DNA of 55,053 nt from Marinobacter gelidimuriae (GCF_000372805.1 NZ_KB889876.1:1-55053); one strand, 5' to 3'. Shown: positions 33,544 through 43,783, counted from the stretch's first letter. A program made the numbers and translations. The notes: generated by a model not told the origin, from the letters alone.

Positions 33544-34497
33544 ATGACAGTCCGACTCGGTATCGTGATGGATCCCATTGACAGGATCCAGTTCAAAAAA
33601 GACAGCTCGCTGGCCATGCTTTGGGCCGCTCAACAACGGAGCTGGCAGTTGGTTTATATGGAACCGGAGGACATGTACCTGAATGGCGGCCAGGCTCGGG
33701 CCCGCAGCCGCAACCTGACTGTGCGGATGGACCCAAACGACTGGTATAGCTTTGAATCGGAAGACGATATTGCCCTGGGCGATCTGGACGTTATTTTGAT
33801 GCGCCAGGACCCCCCGGTCGATCGTGAATTTCTGATGGCCACCTATATCCTGAGCGCCGCTGAAGTGCAGGGCGCGCTGGTGGTGAACCCGCCGGCTACT
33901 CTGCGTGACTGCAACGAAAAGCTGTTTGCCACCCAGTTTGAAGACCTGACGCCGCCGCTGATTGTCACTTGCTCTTCAGCGCGCTTACGCGCGTTTTACG
34001 CCGAGCACAAAGACGTCATCATGAAGCCAATCGATGGCATGGGCGGCAGTTCTATATTTCGTATTAAAGAAAACGACGGCAACCTGGGTGTGATCATTGA
34101 AACCCTCACTGAACACGGCACCCGGCAGGCTATGGTGCAGAAGTTTGTGCCCGCAATCACACAGGGCGACAAACGCATTCTGATGATTGAAGGTGAGCCC
34201 GTACCCTACGCGTTGGCGCGCATACCCTCTGCCGGTGAAAACCGCGGTAATCTGGCTGCCGGTGGCCGCGGTGAAGGCCGCGAATTGACCGACCGCGATC
34301 GCGAGATATGTGCCCGGGTGGCTCCGGTGATAAAAGCCAAGGGCCTCATGTTTGTGGGTCTGGACGTGATTGGCGATTACCTGACCGAAATCAACGTAAC
34401 CAGCCCCACTTGTATCCGCGAACTAGACGCCGCCTTTGGCATTGATATCAGCGCGATGTTGATGGATGCCATTGCCAAACGGCTGCAGCAGCGCTGA
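33544..34497 (+). CDS. gshB: Glutathione synthetase
   Basis: 317 residues when started at ATG 33544 (MTVRLGIVMDPIDRIQFKKD), behind AAAGAGA; an in-frame upstream start at 33481 would add 21 unconserved residues. ATP-grasp features: DVIMKPIDGMGGSSIFRI, QKFVPAITQGDKRILMIEGEPV, GAGRGEGREL-like loop (NLAAGGRGEGREL) and VGLDVIGDYLTEINVTSPT, with the metal ligands. It joins glycine to gamma-glutamylcysteine. Its place next to pilG and ahead of a tonB gene is the Pseudomonas arrangement. Confidence 0.95.
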   Translation: MTVRLGIVMDPIDRIQFKKDSSLAMLWAAQQRSWQLVYMEPEDMYLNGGQARARSRNLTVRMDPNDWYSFESEDDIALGDLDVILMRQDPPVDREFLMATYILSAAEVQGALVVNPPATLRDCNEKLFATQFEDLTPPLIVTCSSARLRAFYAEHKDVIMKPIDGMGGSSIFRIKENDGNLGVIIETLTEHGTRQAMVQKFVPAITQGDKRILMIEGEPVPYALARIPSAGENRGNLAAGGRGEGRELTDRDREICARVAPVIKAKGLMFVGLDVIGDYLTEINVTSPTCIRELDAAFGIDISAMLMDAIAKRLQQR

Positions 34498-34540
34498 TTG
34501 TTTAAAACGGCATTAATTTGATGGTTCAAGAGCAACGGGA

Positions 34541-35404
34541 ATGGCAGTTCAGGTAAGCGATGTCGATCGGTTTTCGTTCACCCTGTTTATGGCTTTGGCG
34601 ATTCACGGGGTAATTGTGTTGGGCATTACTTTCGCGCCCGAGACACCGCCGCCATCGGCGCAGACCATGGAAATTACCCTGTCGCGTTTTGCCGATGAAA
34701 AAGCGCCGGAAAAAGCGGATTTTCTGGCACCCACCAATCAGCAGGGCAGCGGCACCGAAGAACAGGCGAAAGAACTGACCAGCCCGCAGCCGGTGGAACT
34801 GAACCAGACCGAAGTGGCGCCGGTTCAACCCGAGCCTCAGGCGCAGCCCGAACCACAGGCGGTGCAACAGCAAGCGGTGGTGAGTACCAAGGCGCCCAGT
34901 GCAAGGCAAGTTGCCAAGCCAGAAATTCGCGCCGAAGCAGTGAAAGAGCTGCCAACAAAGCCAACGCCAAATCTGCTGCAGCGCAGCCTGGAAATTGCCA
35001 GTCTGGAAGCCCGGCTGGATGCCCGGCAACAAGCCTATTCACGCAAACCCCGTGTGCTGCGGGTAACCGCGGCTTCAACGCTTCAGTCCAGCAACGCCTG
35101 GTATGTTCAGAACTGGGTCAGCAAGGTTACCAGAGTGGGTAACATGAATTATCCCGCCGAAGCCCGGAACAGCGGTCTTTATGGTGACTTGCGTTTGCTG
35201 GTCACACTGCGCAAAGATGGCAGTCTTAAGGAAGTTCTGGTGGTGCATTCGTCCGGGAGCACTTTACTGGACGACGCGGCCATTCGCATTGTGAGGCTTG
35301 CGGCGCCCTATCCGCCATTCCCCGAGGAAATGAGCCGCAATGTTGATGAACTTGAAATCATACGTACCTGGTCATTCCAGCAGCGGGGGCTGACATCCGG
35401 ATGA
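34541..35404 (+). CDS. TonB-family energy-transducing protein (TonB3-like)
   Basis: 287 residues. A short cytoplasmic N-terminus, one membrane anchor (FTLFMALAIHGVIVLGITFAP), a proline- and glutamine-rich periplasmic linker (QPEPQAQPEPQAVQQQ), a helical stretch with LEARLDARQQAYSRKPR, and a C-terminal TonB domain (YPAEARNSGLYGDLRLLVTL, SGSTLLDDAAIRIVRLAAPYPPFP). The residues around YPAEAR and YPPFP are the family's hallmark. In P. aeruginosa the gene in this same gshB-adjacent position is tonB3, needed for twitching motility, so a pilus link with the neighbouring Chp genes is plausible. It overlaps yqgE by 4 bp. Confidence 0.85.
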   Translation: MAVQVSDVDRFSFTLFMALAIHGVIVLGITFAPETPPPSAQTMEITLSRFADEKAPEKADFLAPTNQQGSGTEEQAKELTSPQPVELNQTEVAPVQPEPQAQPEPQAVQQQAVVSTKAPSARQVAKPEIRAEAVKELPTKPTPNLLQRSLEIASLEARLDARQQAYSRKPRVLRVTAASTLQSSNAWYVQNWVSKVTRVGNMNYPAEARNSGLYGDLRLLVTLRKDGSLKEVLVVHSSGSTLLDDAAIRIVRLAAPYPPFPEEMSRNVDELEIIRTWSFQQRGLTSG

Positions 35405-35967
35405 GCGATACTGCCAATACAACGGACAATTTCCGCAATCATTTTCTGGTGGCGTCACCGTGGATGAGCGACCCGCGTTTTCACGGCGCGGTGATCTATG
35501 TGTGTGAACATTCCGCCGAGGGAGCGCTGGGTTTGACCGTGAACCAGCCGCTGGACATACACTTGGGGGAAATCCTGGAACAGCTCGACATGCGCGGCGG
35601 CGAACTGGATTTGCCGGTGTTTGCCGGCGGCCCGGTGCAGGCCGAGCGCGGTTTTGTGCTGCACAACCCCGGGCAGCGCTGGCAGCATACCGCGGAAGTG
35701 ACCGCAGACATCTGGCTGACCACCTCGCGCGACATATTGGCCGACATTGGCGCTGCCAAGGGACCGGATGAATTTCTCGTGGCCCTGGGTTACGCCGGTT
35801 GGGGTGACGGTCAGTTGGAAGCGGAGTTGGGCGGCAATACCTGGCTGACGTGTCCGGCGAGCCCGGACTTATTGTTTCGTACGCCCTGGAGCCGTCGCTA
35901 TCAGGCGGTTTTGGCCAGTATGGGCATCGACATTAACCAGCTTAGCGAGACCACAGGCCATGCATGA
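35401..35967 (+). CDS. YqgE/AlgH family protein
   Basis: 188 residues matching the YqgE/AlgH family: FRNHFLVASPWMSDPRFHGAVIYVCEHSAEGALGL at the start, then LPVFAGGPVQAERGFVLH and LVALGYAGWGDGQLEAEL, and TPWSRRYQAVLASMGID at the end. The fold is known but the biochemical role is not settled; in Pseudomonas it was named for an effect on alginate. It overlaps tonB (ATGA) and ruvX (8 bp), indicating a coupled operon. Confidence 0.92.
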   Translation: MSDTANTTDNFRNHFLVASPWMSDPRFHGAVIYVCEHSAEGALGLTVNQPLDIHLGEILEQLDMRGGELDLPVFAGGPVQAERGFVLHNPGQRWQHTAEVTADIWLTTSRDILADIGAAKGPDEFLVALGYAGWGDGQLEAELGGNTWLTCPASPDLLFRTPWSRRYQAVLASMGIDINQLSETTGHA

Positions 35968-36382
35968 AGCCGGCCAGCGCCGCGTTATGGCGTTTGATTT
36001 TGGCACCCGCCGCATCGGCGTTGCCGTGGGCCAGGAAATGCTCGGCCGCGGCGAGCCACTGACCATGATCGCGGCCCGTGATGGCACGCCAGACTGGACC
36101 CAGCTGGGAAAACTGCTGCACGAATGGCGCCCTGACTTGGTGGTGGTAGGCCTGCCGCTGAATATGGACGACAGCGAAAACGAGATGTGCGTCCGCGCTC
36201 GCAAATTTGGCAAGCGCCTGCACGGGCGCTTTCACGTAACCGTGGAAATGGTGGACGAGCGCCTGACCAGCTATCAGGCCAAAGGTGAAGTGATGGCCGC
36301 CGGCGGTAGCCGCAATTATGGGCGCGATGGTATAGATGATCGCGCCGCGGTGCTGATTCTGGAAACCTGGTTTAATCAATAG
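35960..36382 (+). CDS. ruvX: RuvX/YqgF, putative pre-16S rRNA nuclease
   Basis: 140 residues of the RNase H-like fold. Acidic active-site positions are in MAFDFGTRRIGVAVG (first Asp), VVVGLPLNMDDSENEMC, VEMVDERLTSYQA (Glu) and DGIDDRAAVLIL (last Asp). Homologues mature the 16S rRNA 5' end in E. coli and are often annotated as Holliday junction resolvase. Second gene after tonB, overlapping yqgE. Confidence 0.92.
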   Translation: MHEAGQRRVMAFDFGTRRIGVAVGQEMLGRGEPLTMIAARDGTPDWTQLGKLLHEWRPDLVVVGLPLNMDDSENEMCVRARKFGKRLHGRFHVTVEMVDERLTSYQAKGEVMAAGGSRNYGRDGIDDRAAVLILETWFNQ

Positions 36383-36454
36383 CCCTGTCTAACAACCCAT
36401 GTTGAACTAACGAATGTTAACCACAGTGCCTGCCCGGCGCTGCGACGAGGATCT

Positions 36455-36958
36455 ATGAACGGACAACTTGATATAGAGCCACTACTGGACAAAATGGAAG
36501 CTGGTCTGCGCCAGTTGCTGCAGGAACGTGGCGTAAGTTCACCGGCGCTTATCGGGATTCGAACCGGTGGTGTGTGGTTGGCCGCTGAGCTGGCCCGGCG
36601 CCTGCAGTTGCAGGAACCGTTCGGTGAGCTGGATATTTCATTTTACCGCGACGATTTCAGTCGTATTGGTCTGAACCCTAAGGTAAAGCCGTCGAGCTTG
36701 CCGTTTGATACCGCCGATCGAGACGTAGTGCTGATAGACGACGTGATCATGAGCGGCCGTACTATTCGTGCCGCTATGAATGAAGTCTTCGATTATGGTC
36801 GCCCGGCCAGTATTATATTGGCCACGCTGGTTGATTTGGGCGCCCGTGAACTGCCGGTGCAGCCCGATGTGCGTGGCCTTGCGCTGACGCTGGAGACCAA
36901 CCAGCGCATAAAGTTACGCGGGCCCGATCCGCTGCGTATTGAACTGGAACAGGCCTAG
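36455..36958 (+). CDS. pyrR: PyrR, pyrimidine regulator / uracil phosphoribosyltransferase family
   Basis: 167 residues. The PRPP-binding motif VVLIDDVIMSGRTIRAAM lies near residues 90-107, and LIGIRTGGVWLA and ELDISFYRDDFSRIG are typical of PyrR. In Gram-positive bacteria PyrR controls pyr attenuation; in Pseudomonas relatives its gene also precedes pyrB. No clear attenuator was recognised between 36383 and 36454 or before pyrB. Confidence 0.9.
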   Translation: MNGQLDIEPLLDKMEAGLRQLLQERGVSSPALIGIRTGGVWLAAELARRLQLQEPFGELDISFYRDDFSRIGLNPKVKPSSLPFDTADRDVVLIDDVIMSGRTIRAAMNEVFDYGRPASIILATLVDLGARELPVQPDVRGLALTLETNQRIKLRGPDPLRIELEQA

Positions 36959-37016
36959 CGTCACTCAAGCCACATCCTAGCCACGCCCCAGCCACCTTTG
37001 TTTATACAGGCAACCC

Positions 37017-38042
37017 ATGACCGCAATCGCTACCGGCCCCCATCATTTGCAGCTGACCCGGGAAGGTCAGTTGCGGCATTTTCTGACTCTGGACGGCCTT
37101 GGCCGCGAGTTACTGACCGACATCCTCGACACGGCTGACTCCTTTATAGAGGTGGGCGAGCGCACTATTAAAAAGGTTCCATTGCTGCGCGGACGTACCG
37201 TGGTGAATCTGTTTTTCGAATCCAGTACCCGCACCCGCAGCACCTTCGAGCTGGCGGCCAAACGCCTGTCTGCAGACGTACTGAATCTTGATATCAGCAC
37301 CTCGGCGACCTCCAAAGGCGAATCCCTGGCGGATACCTTGTACAACCTGGAGGCCATGGCCAGCGACATGTTTGTGGTGCGTCACGCCCAAAGCGGTGCG
37401 CCCCACTTTATTGCCGAAAGCGTGACGCCCAAAGTGGCCATCATCAACGCCGGCGACGGGCGCCATGCCCATCCCACCCAGGCCATGCTGGACATGCTCA
37501 CCATTCGCCAGCATAAAAAAACCTTTGCCGGTCTGAAAGTGGCCATTGTGGGCGATGTATTGCATTCGCGCGTGGCGCGCTCGCAGATTCGTGCTCTTAA
37601 CGAGCTGGGTGTGGCCGAGGTGCGGGTGATTGCACCGGGCACACTGTTACCCCGGGATGTAGAAGCGCTGGGTTGCACCGTAGAGTACGACATGCTGCGC
37701 GGCATGAAAGATCTCGACGTGGTGATTATGCTGCGCCTGCAAAAAGAAAGGATGGAAGGCGCGCTTCTGCCCAGTGAAGGTGAGTTCTACCGCCTTTACG
37801 GTCTTGATCGGGCCAAACTGGCGCTGGCGAAACCGGATTGCATTGTTATGCATCCGGGGCCAATTAACCGCGGCGTAGAAATCGAATCGGCGGTGGCCGA
37901 CGGGCCGCAGTCGGTTATTCTGAACCAGGTGACCAACGGCATCGCCATTCGTATGGCGGTGATGTCCATGGCCATGGGTGGCCAACTGGCTGAGCGCCAG
38001 CAAGCGTTGAACGACATGGCCAAGCAAGAGGTGCGCTTATGA
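37017..38042 (+). CDS. pyrB: Aspartate carbamoyltransferase catalytic subunit
   Basis: 341 residues. Carbamoyl-phosphate binding motif [19 protein letters not shown] (~71-89), the substrate loop [51 protein letters not shown] and [14 protein letters not shown]. The length and the following pyrC' gene are those of the class A ATCase of Pseudomonas, a PyrB-PyrC' dodecamer. It makes carbamoyl aspartate, the first committed pyrimidine step. The start overlaps nothing and lies 58 bp after pyrR. Confidence 0.95.
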   Translation: MTAIATGPHHLQLTREGQLRHFLTLDGLGRELLTDILDTADSFIEVGERTIKKVPLLRGRTVVNLFFESSTRTRSTFELAAKRLSADVLNLDISTSATSKGESLADTLYNLEAMASDMFVVRHAQSGAPHFIAESVTPKVAIINAGDGRHAHPTQAMLDMLTIRQHKKTFAGLKVAIVGDVLHSRVARSQIRALNELGVAEVRVIAPGTLLPRDVEALGCTVEYDMLRGMKDLDVVIMLRLQKERMEGALLPSEGEFYRLYGLDRAKLALAKPDCIVMHPGPINRGVEIESAVADGPQSVILNQVTNGIAIRMAVMSMAMGGQLAERQQALNDMAKQEVRL

Positions 38043-39373
38043 AACTGTCTTCCCGCCCCCCTGCTGGTAGCGTGAAAATCATTGGTGGCCAGTTGTACCG
38101 TGGAGCCACGGCGACCAGCGCTGGTGCGCTGGAAGCCAACCCTGGCTTGCTGATAAAAAATGGCCGTATTGCCGCGGTTGGCCCCGACGCCCTGGCGCAA
38201 GCGGCCGATGAAACCTTGATGGCGGAAAATTGCATTGTCAGCCCGGGATTTCTGGATCTGTGCTGCAATCTTCGCGAACCGGGCAGTAGCCAAAAAGGCA
38301 ATATGTCCTCGGAAACACGGGCTGCTGCCCACGGTGGCTTTACCAGCGTGTGCGCCGCACCCGACACCTCGCCGGTGAACGATTCTGGCGCTGTGACCAA
38401 CCTGATTCGTGACATAGCCGCCAGTCGGGCGTTGGTCCGAGTGCTGCCCATAGGCGCGGTTACCCGTGGCCTGGAAGGTGAGCTGCTCAGTGACATGGCT
38501 GGTTTGCAGAAGGCAGGTTGTGTTGCCTTGGGCAACGCCTCACAGGGCTTGCGTAACGCACGGGTTCTACGGTGTTGCATGTCTTACGCCCAGACCTTCG
38601 GGTTAACGCTGATGTTCAGCCCGGAAAATCAGGCGCTGGCCGCCGATGGTTACGCCCACGATGGCCTGGTGACCACGCGCCTTGGTCTGCTGGGGATTCC
38701 GGAAGTGGCGGAGACCACCGCGGTCATGGAAATGATCCTACTGGCCCAGGAAACCGGTGTGCGCTTGCACCTTAGCCAGCTGTCGTGCGCCCGCAGCGTG
38801 GACATGCTGGCGGAAGCGCGCCAACGGGGAATTCAGGTCACCGCTGACGTGGCCATGCACCAGCTGGCCTTTACCGAAGACGCGCTGAGTGGATTTGATA
38901 GCCGTTTTCACGTGCGACCGCCACTGCGCTCGGAGCGCGACCGGCAGGCCCTGGTAGCGGGCGTTCGCGACGGTGTTATTGACGCCATTGTTAGTCAGCA
39001 TCAACCCCATGAAAGCGCGGCCAAGCAGGCGCCCCTAGCCGCCAGCGAGCCGGGTTTATCGAGTATTGAAGTTGTGTTGTCGCTGGGCCTGGAGCGGGTA
39101 GCTGCTAACGAGCTGAGCCTACCGCAATTGCTGCGCGCGCTGACCGCTGGCCCTGCCGCCGTGCTGGGCCAGAGCGCGGCAAGCAACGCAGACCTGAGCG
39201 CCGGTGCGGTGGCAGATCTGTGTATTTTTAATCCCGATCAGCACTGGCGCCCTGGCCCCGGCACTCTGGTGTCTGCCGGTGGCAACGGGCCGGTGCTGGA
39301 GCGCTCAATGCCGGGTGTGGTGCATTACACTCTGGTTGCCGGCCACAAGGCCTGGCCGTCACTGTTGCCTTAA
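38039..39373 (+). CDS. pyrC': Dihydroorotase-like PyrC', probably non-catalytic ATCase partner
   Basis: 444 residues of the dihydroorotase fold. The family's metal-binding HxH, normally in DxHVHLREPG, is here [10 protein letters not shown], with both histidines replaced. The later segment where active enzymes have the carboxylated lysine reads [17 protein letters not shown]. It should therefore be inactive, as is known for Pseudomonas PyrC', which is still needed to assemble active PyrB. It overlaps pyrB by 4 bp (ATGA), in keeping with a fixed stoichiometric partner. An active dihydroorotase should be encoded elsewhere. Confidence 0.88.
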   Translation: MKLSSRPPAGSVKIIGGQLYRGATATSAGALEANPGLLIKNGRIAAVGPDALAQAADETLMAENCIVSPGFLDLCCNLREPGSSQKGNMSSETRAAAHGGFTSVCAAPDTSPVNDSGAVTNLIRDIAASRALVRVLPIGAVTRGLEGELLSDMAGLQKAGCVALGNASQGLRNARVLRCCMSYAQTFGLTLMFSPENQALAADGYAHDGLVTTRLGLLGIPEVAETTAVMEMILLAQETGVRLHLSQLSCARSVDMLAEARQRGIQVTADVAMHQLAFTEDALSGFDSRFHVRPPLRSERDRQALVAGVRDGVIDAIVSQHQPHESAAKQAPLAASEPGLSSIEVVLSLGLERVAANELSLPQLLRALTAGPAAVLGQSAASNADLSAGAVADLCIFNPDQHWRPGPGTLVSAGGNGPVLERSMPGVVHYTLVAGHKAWPSLLP

Positions 39374-39436
39374 TAGGGTTGGTGAACGCCGGTGATTTAA
39401 AGGGCCGGCGGCGAATGCCGGCGTTTGAAAGACCAT

Positions 39437-39475
39437 AAAAAAAGCGCCTTGCGTCACCCGCAAGGCGCTTTTTTT
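39437..39475. terminator. Bidirectional terminator between pyrC' and pckA
   Basis: Stem AAGCGCCTTGCG / CGCAAGGCGCTT with loop TCACC, preceded by a run of A and followed by a run of T. It serves both convergent genes. Confidence 0.92.
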
Positions 39476-39487
39476 GTCAGCTTGGCT

Positions 39488-41020
39488 TTACTGCCTGGGA
39501 CCGGCCGCAACGATGGCGTCTGACACGTTAAACTTTTTGAAGTTTTCCACAAACTGGCCGATCAGCTCGACGGCTTTAGCGTCGTAGGTTTCGGTGCTGG
39601 CCCAGGTGTTGCGCGGGTTCAGCAATTTGCTGTCAACGCCCGACACACGGGTTGGCACGCTCAGGTTCAGTGTTGGCAAGTGCTCGATTTCAACATCGTC
39701 CAGATCGCCGTTTTGAATGGCGCTGATCAGGGCGCGCGTGGTGGGAATACTGAAACGTTTGCCTTCGCCGAAGGAGCCGCCGGTCCAGCCGGTATTTACC
39801 AGGAACACCTTGCTGCCGAATTCGTCCATTCGCTTCATCAGCAACTCGGCATAAACACCGGCAGGCCGTGGGAAGAAGGGTGCACCAAAACAGGTAGAGA
39901 AGGTGGACTTCAGTTTTGATGAAGAGCCCATCTCGGTTGAGCCCACCAGAGCGGTATAGCCGCTAAGGAAGTGATAGGCCGCCGCTTCTTTGCTGAGGAT
40001 TGATACCGGGGGCAGAACACCGGTCATGTCGCAGGTCAGAAATACAATGTGCGACGGCTCGCCGGCCAGGTTTTCTGCTACGCGCTTTTCGATGTGCTCG
40101 AGCGGGTAGGCGCAGCGAGAGTTCTCGGTCAGCGACACGTCGGTGTAATCCGGCTCGCGCGTTTCTTCGTCAATCATCACGTTCTCGACGATGGCGCCGA
40201 AACGGATCGCGTCCCAGATAATGGGTTCGTTCTTCTTGCTCAGATCAATACACTTGGCGTAGCAGCCGCCTTCGATATTGAATACGGTGCCGGGGCCCCA
40301 GCCGTGCTCGTCGTCGCCAATCAGATAGCGCTCCGGGTCTGCCGACAGGGTGGTTTTGCCGGTGCCAGACAGGCCGAAGAACAGGCAGGTTTCGCCGTCG
40401 TCGCCCACGTTGGCAGAGCAGTGCATGGGCAGCACGCCTTTCTCTGGTAGCAGGAAGTTCTGCACCGAGAACATGGCTTTTTTCATTTCGCCGGCGTAGC
40501 GCATGCCAGCCAACAGAACCTTGCGGCGGGCAAAGTTGATAATAACAGCGCCGTCACTGTTGGTGCCGTCACGCTCGGGCACGCACTCAAAATTGGCAAT
40601 GTTAAGAACTTGCCATTCCTGCTTGTCAGCCGGGTTGTAGGTGTTCGGGCGAATAAACAGGTTGCGGCCAAACAGATTCTGCCAGGCCAGCTCGGTGGTC
40701 ATCTTGATAGGCAGGTAGTGCTCGGGATCAGAACCCACGTGCACAAGAGACACGAAAGAATCCTGCTCGGCCACGTAAGCTTCAACTCTTTCCCATAGGG
40801 CGTCGAACTTGTCGGCGTCGAACGGGCGGTTGATCGGGCCCCAGTGAATATCATCAGCGGTGCTGGGCTCTTGCACGATATAGCGGTCCATAGGCGACCG
40901 GCCTGTGCGTGCTCCGGTTTTAACCACCAGCGAGCCATTTGCAGCCAGTTGACCTTCATTGCGCGCCAGTGCTTGTTCAACCAGCTGTGCTGTTCCTAGC
41001 TCTTGATAAGATTTGCTCAC
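39488..41020 (-). CDS. pckA: Phosphoenolpyruvate carboxykinase (ATP)
   Basis: 510 residues. The kinase P-loop [20 protein letters not shown] lies near residues 233-252, followed by DDEHGWG and the PEPCK-specific [18 protein letters not shown] just before it. [14 protein letters not shown] is at the N-terminus and [15 protein letters not shown] near 400. It converts oxaloacetate to phosphoenolpyruvate with ATP, the gluconeogenic step. The start is a GTG at 41020. No other gene shares its transcript. Confidence 0.95.
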   Translation of the reverse strand: MSKSYQELGTAQLVEQALARNEGQLAANGSLVVKTGARTGRSPMDRYIVQEPSTADDIHWGPINRPFDADKFDALWERVEAYVAEQDSFVSLVHVGSDPEHYLPIKMTTELAWQNLFGRNLFIRPNTYNPADKQEWQVLNIANFECVPERDGTNSDGAVIINFARRKVLLAGMRYAGEMKKAMFSVQNFLLPEKGVLPMHCSANVGDDGETCLFFGLSGTGKTTLSADPERYLIGDDEHGWGPGTVFNIEGGCYAKCIDLSKKNEPIIWDAIRFGAIVENVMIDEETREPDYTDVSLTENSRCAYPLEHIEKRVAENLAGEPSHIVFLTCDMTGVLPPVSILSKEAAAYHFLSGYTALVGSTEMGSSSKLKSTFSTCFGAPFFPRPAGVYAELLMKRMDEFGSKVFLVNTGWTGGSFGEGKRFSIPTTRALISAIQNGDLDDVEIEHLPTLNLSVPTRVSGVDSKLLNPRNTWASTETYDAKAVELIGQFVENFKKFNVSDAIVAAGPRQ

Positions 41021-41200
41021 TGCGATCTCGCCCTCGGGTGTCTTGGTGATTGCCAGGGCCGCACCGGAAGCGGTGGAAAACTGAACAATCGAGTCAATCT
41101 AGGCTCGCTATTATGCCAGATGCGTCAGTAAAAAACGACTGCCATCAAGGTCTGCCGGGTGGCCTTTTTGCGGCCGCTGTCGTTACCCGTCAACACCGGC

Positions 41201-42055
41201 TCAGTGCAGGGTGTGGCCGGTAAATAACTGGTCTATGTCGATGCGGTCAAAACGGTAGTGGGCATGGCAGAACTGGCAGTCCATTTCAATGGAGCCCTGT
41301 TCTTCCAGAATGCTATAGCATTCTTCGCTCCCAATCGCTTTCACCGCGCTCATTGTGCGCTCACGGGAACAGCTGCAGCGGAAGGCCACTGGTTCCGCGT
41401 CAAATACCCGCACGGTCTCCTCGTTGAACAGGCGGTGAAGTAGTGTCTCGCTGTCCAGTTCAAGCATTTCGCTGGCTTCCACGGTGCGTGCCAGGTGATT
41501 GATGCGCTCCCAAAGTTCGTCATCTTCCTGGGTGTGACCGGGAAGGCGCTGCAGCAGAAGGCCGCCGGCTTTGTCTTCGCTGGCAAATAGCAGCAGCGAT
41601 GTGGCGATTTGTTCGGAGCGCTCAAAGTATTCTTCCAGGCAGCCTGCCAGGCTGTCCCGTTCGCGGGGTACAACACCTTGGTATCGCTGGCCCTGGTCCG
41701 GCGTGATGGTAATGGCCATGCGGCCGTCGCCCAGCAACTGCTGAAAATCACCGTCGCCGATGGCCTGATCGTCAAACCGCGCTACTCCGCGTACGAAGCG
41801 GTCGTGGCTGCATTCCGACATCAGCGTTTGCACAGGGCCATCACCTTGAGCCTGTAATGACAACGCACCGTTAAACTTCAGCGTGCTGCTCATTAACACG
41901 CTGGCCACCAGCGACTGGCCCAGTAACTGGCGCACAGATTCCGGGTAGGGGACCTGGCGACCGATTTGCTGATAACTTTCATCCAGCTGTACCCAGGCCC
42001 CGCGGATCTGGCTGTCTTCAAATATAAAGCGCTGGAACTGATCGCCGGACGCCAT
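41201..42055 (-). CDS. hslO: Redox-regulated chaperone Hsp33
   Basis: 284 residues. The C-terminal zinc-switch has CxC (FRCSCSRERT, ~230) and CxxC (MDCQFCHAHY, ~262), which form disulfides under oxidative stress. The chaperone core includes RGAWVQLDESYQQI, LLGQSLVASVLMSSTLKFNGALSLQAQGDGPVQTL and GYL-like substrate segments. It is preceded by hslR on the same strand, the usual pairing of heat-shock genes. Confidence 0.95.
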   Translation of the reverse strand: MASGDQFQRFIFEDSQIRGAWVQLDESYQQIGRQVPYPESVRQLLGQSLVASVLMSSTLKFNGALSLQAQGDGPVQTLMSECSHDRFVRGVARFDDQAIGDGDFQQLLGDGRMAITITPDQGQRYQGVVPRERDSLAGCLEEYFERSEQIATSLLLFASEDKAGGLLLQRLPGHTQEDDELWERINHLARTVEASEMLELDSETLLHRLFNEETVRVFDAEPVAFRCSCSRERTMSAVKAIGSEECYSILEEQGSIEMDCQFCHAHYRFDRIDIDQLFTGHTLH

Positions 42056-42092
42056 TGTGTGTCTCCTGAAAAATCGTAAAATAAAGCGGCTG

Positions 42093-42503
42093 CTAGAGCC
42101 CGTTGTGTTCGCGAAACCGGTCGATGTCGCGGCGGTCCTTTTTCGACGGGCGCCGTGCCGGCGGCAGCTGGGAGGTTTGCAGGGATTTGTGTTGCAAGGC
42201 CAGATCCTCGCGCTTTTTCACGCTGTCTTCGGTTTCGTGATAGAGCAGAGCCGCTTCCGCTGCCCCGCGGCGGCGGTCGCTGATATCGTCTACCACCACA
42301 ATTTTTTCCTGCCAGCCCAGCCGTATCGACAGTTCCGCCCCGGCTTCCATCAGTTTGCCGGGCTTGCAACGCTGGGTGTTGTAACGCACTTTGCCGCCTT
42401 CCACCGCGCCTTTGGCCAGGGCACGAGTTTTGAAAAAGCGCGCTGCCCATAGCCACTTGTCCAGCCTGACGCGGTCATCGTCGTTTTTGTTGGGTGTAGC
42501 CAT
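42093..42503 (-). CDS. hslR: Hsp15, S4-domain ribosome-associated heat-shock protein
   Basis: 136 residues. An S4 RNA-binding domain starts the protein (VRLDKWLWAARFFKTRALAKGAVEGGKVRYN), followed by a basic tail (PARRPSKKDRRDIDRF). Hsp15 binds stalled 50S subunits carrying nascent chains. It lies 37 bp before hslO, so the two are probably co-transcribed; no heat-shock promoter was recognised with confidence. Confidence 0.92.
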   Translation of the reverse strand: MATPNKNDDDRVRLDKWLWAARFFKTRALAKGAVEGGKVRYNTQRCKPGKLMEAGAELSIRLGWQEKIVVVDDISDRRRGAAEAALLYHETEDSVKKREDLALQHKSLQTSQLPPARRPSKKDRRDIDRFREHNGL

Positions 42504-42543
42504 GTCATCTCACCTTTTGTTGCGCGAGTTGATTATAACGGTG

Positions 42544-43233
42544 TCATCCCGCAGATGGCAGGGGCCGCCGCTTCTGCAGTTGTGGCAGTACTTCATCGAA
42601 GTCATGAATGCCGGTGATTTGCGGGTGAGGGCTATTGGCAGGCTGTTGGCTGTCTGGTGCCAGTACCGCCAGCAGTTGTGCGATACCGGCTTTAGCGGCG
42701 CTTTCAAGCACGGCAAAACTGTCGTCTACCATCAGGGTGCGGCTGCGATCGTAGGGAGTCACACGGTTCAGTGATTGCCAAAAGGCAGGGTCTTCCTTGG
42801 GTTTGCCAAGCTGATGGCTAGAGACTATATCGTCAACCAGTGTGTCCAGGCCGGTACGCTCAAGTTTCATGGCCAGGGGGTCCGGGTGGCAATTGGTGGC
42901 AATCACCGTATACAAGCCGCGTTCGCGCAGGCTGGATAGAAACGCCCGCACATGGGGCCGATAGCCCACACGCTCACCCACCTCTGCTTTCAGTTCATTG
43001 ATGTCCATGGACAGCTGGTCGCTCCAGTAATCGGTGCAGTACCAGTTCAGCGAGCCACGCTGGGCCATAATCAAAGCCATCAGCTGTTGTTTGGCTACCT
43101 GAGGTTGCAGATTGTTCTTTTGTGCGTAGCGCAGCGGCAGATGTTCCAGCCAAAAATGGTTGTCGAAATGCAGGTCCAGCAGTGTTCCGTCCATATCCAG
43201 AAACACCGTATCGAGAGTTGACCAGTTCACCAT
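42544..43233 (-). CDS. yrfG: YrfG-type GMP/IMP nucleotidase (HAD family)
   Basis: 229 residues. HAD motif I VFLDMDGTLLDLHFDNHFW (nucleophile Asp), motif II VIATNCHPDP, and the later lysine/acidic motifs GKPKEDPAFWQ and MVDDSFAVLESA. These match E. coli YrfG. It is a cytoplasmic purine 5'-nucleotidase. The ATG at 43233 (MVNWSTLD) is preferred over the TTG two codons earlier. It shares the strand and gene neighbourhood with hslR-hslO as in E. coli. Confidence 0.88.
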   Translation of the reverse strand: MVNWSTLDTVFLDMDGTLLDLHFDNHFWLEHLPLRYAQKNNLQPQVAKQQLMALIMAQRGSLNWYCTDYWSDQLSMDINELKAEVGERVGYRPHVRAFLSSLRERGLYTVIATNCHPDPLAMKLERTGLDTLVDDIVSSHQLGKPKEDPAFWQSLNRVTPYDRSRTLMVDDSFAVLESAAKAGIAQLLAVLAPDSQQPANSPHPQITGIHDFDEVLPQLQKRRPLPSAG

Positions 43234-43332
43234 AAACAAAAATAGCCCGTGAAATTTCTCACAGGCTGCCTCAATTGGTTGCGCCTGACAACCCAGGCTT
43301 GTGCTGACCCAGAGCCGTTGAAGCGGGCTGAA

Positions 43333-43665
43333 TCAGTTCGCGGGTTGCTCAACGGTATCGTGCTTGCGCCCGCTGCGAGTGCAGCCCAGGCAGCGTGCAA
43401 ATGTGGCTCTGGCCGGCCCCGCTACCAATACTTCGCCGGCTTCAGCGGTGTTGCCACCCAGCAGTGAAAATGGCAGTGACACCAAGTACACCACGCTGCC
43501 CACAATAGTCGTCGCCAACAGCACAGGGCGTACAATCAGTGCATCGGTCGTCATCGCCAGCGCAGAAGGGCTTTCTTCTAACGTGTTGGCGTGGCCGATG
43601 GCGGAAAACGAGAGCAGGCTGACGGCCATCATGGTCGTCAAAATTCGGGTCAGCTTGCGGGTCAT
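43333..43665 (-). CDS. Small exported or membrane protein, function unknown
   Basis: 110 residues, family not recognised. A signal peptide (MTRKLTRILTTMMAVSLLSFSAIGHA) is followed by a hydrophobic segment (VRPVLLATTIVGSVVYLVSLPFSLLGG) and a soluble tail with AGPARATFARCLGCTRSG, containing CLGC. CAGGAGAC lies before the start. The upstream region is followed by mutM on the same strand, about 200 bp away. Confidence 0.6.
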   Translation of the reverse strand: MTRKLTRILTTMMAVSLLSFSAIGHANTLEESPSALAMTTDALIVRPVLLATTIVGSVVYLVSLPFSLLGGNTAEAGEVLVAGPARATFARCLGCTRSGRKHDTVEQPAN

Positions 43666-43783
43666 TCGATGTCTCCTGAGCGAAATCAGCCCTGATGAGT
43701 TACAAGAGCTATGATCGGCTGTTTTGTGTGGCTACTTAATTGAACAGCGGCCGCAACGATGGGTGTACTGCCAGTGTTCAGTG

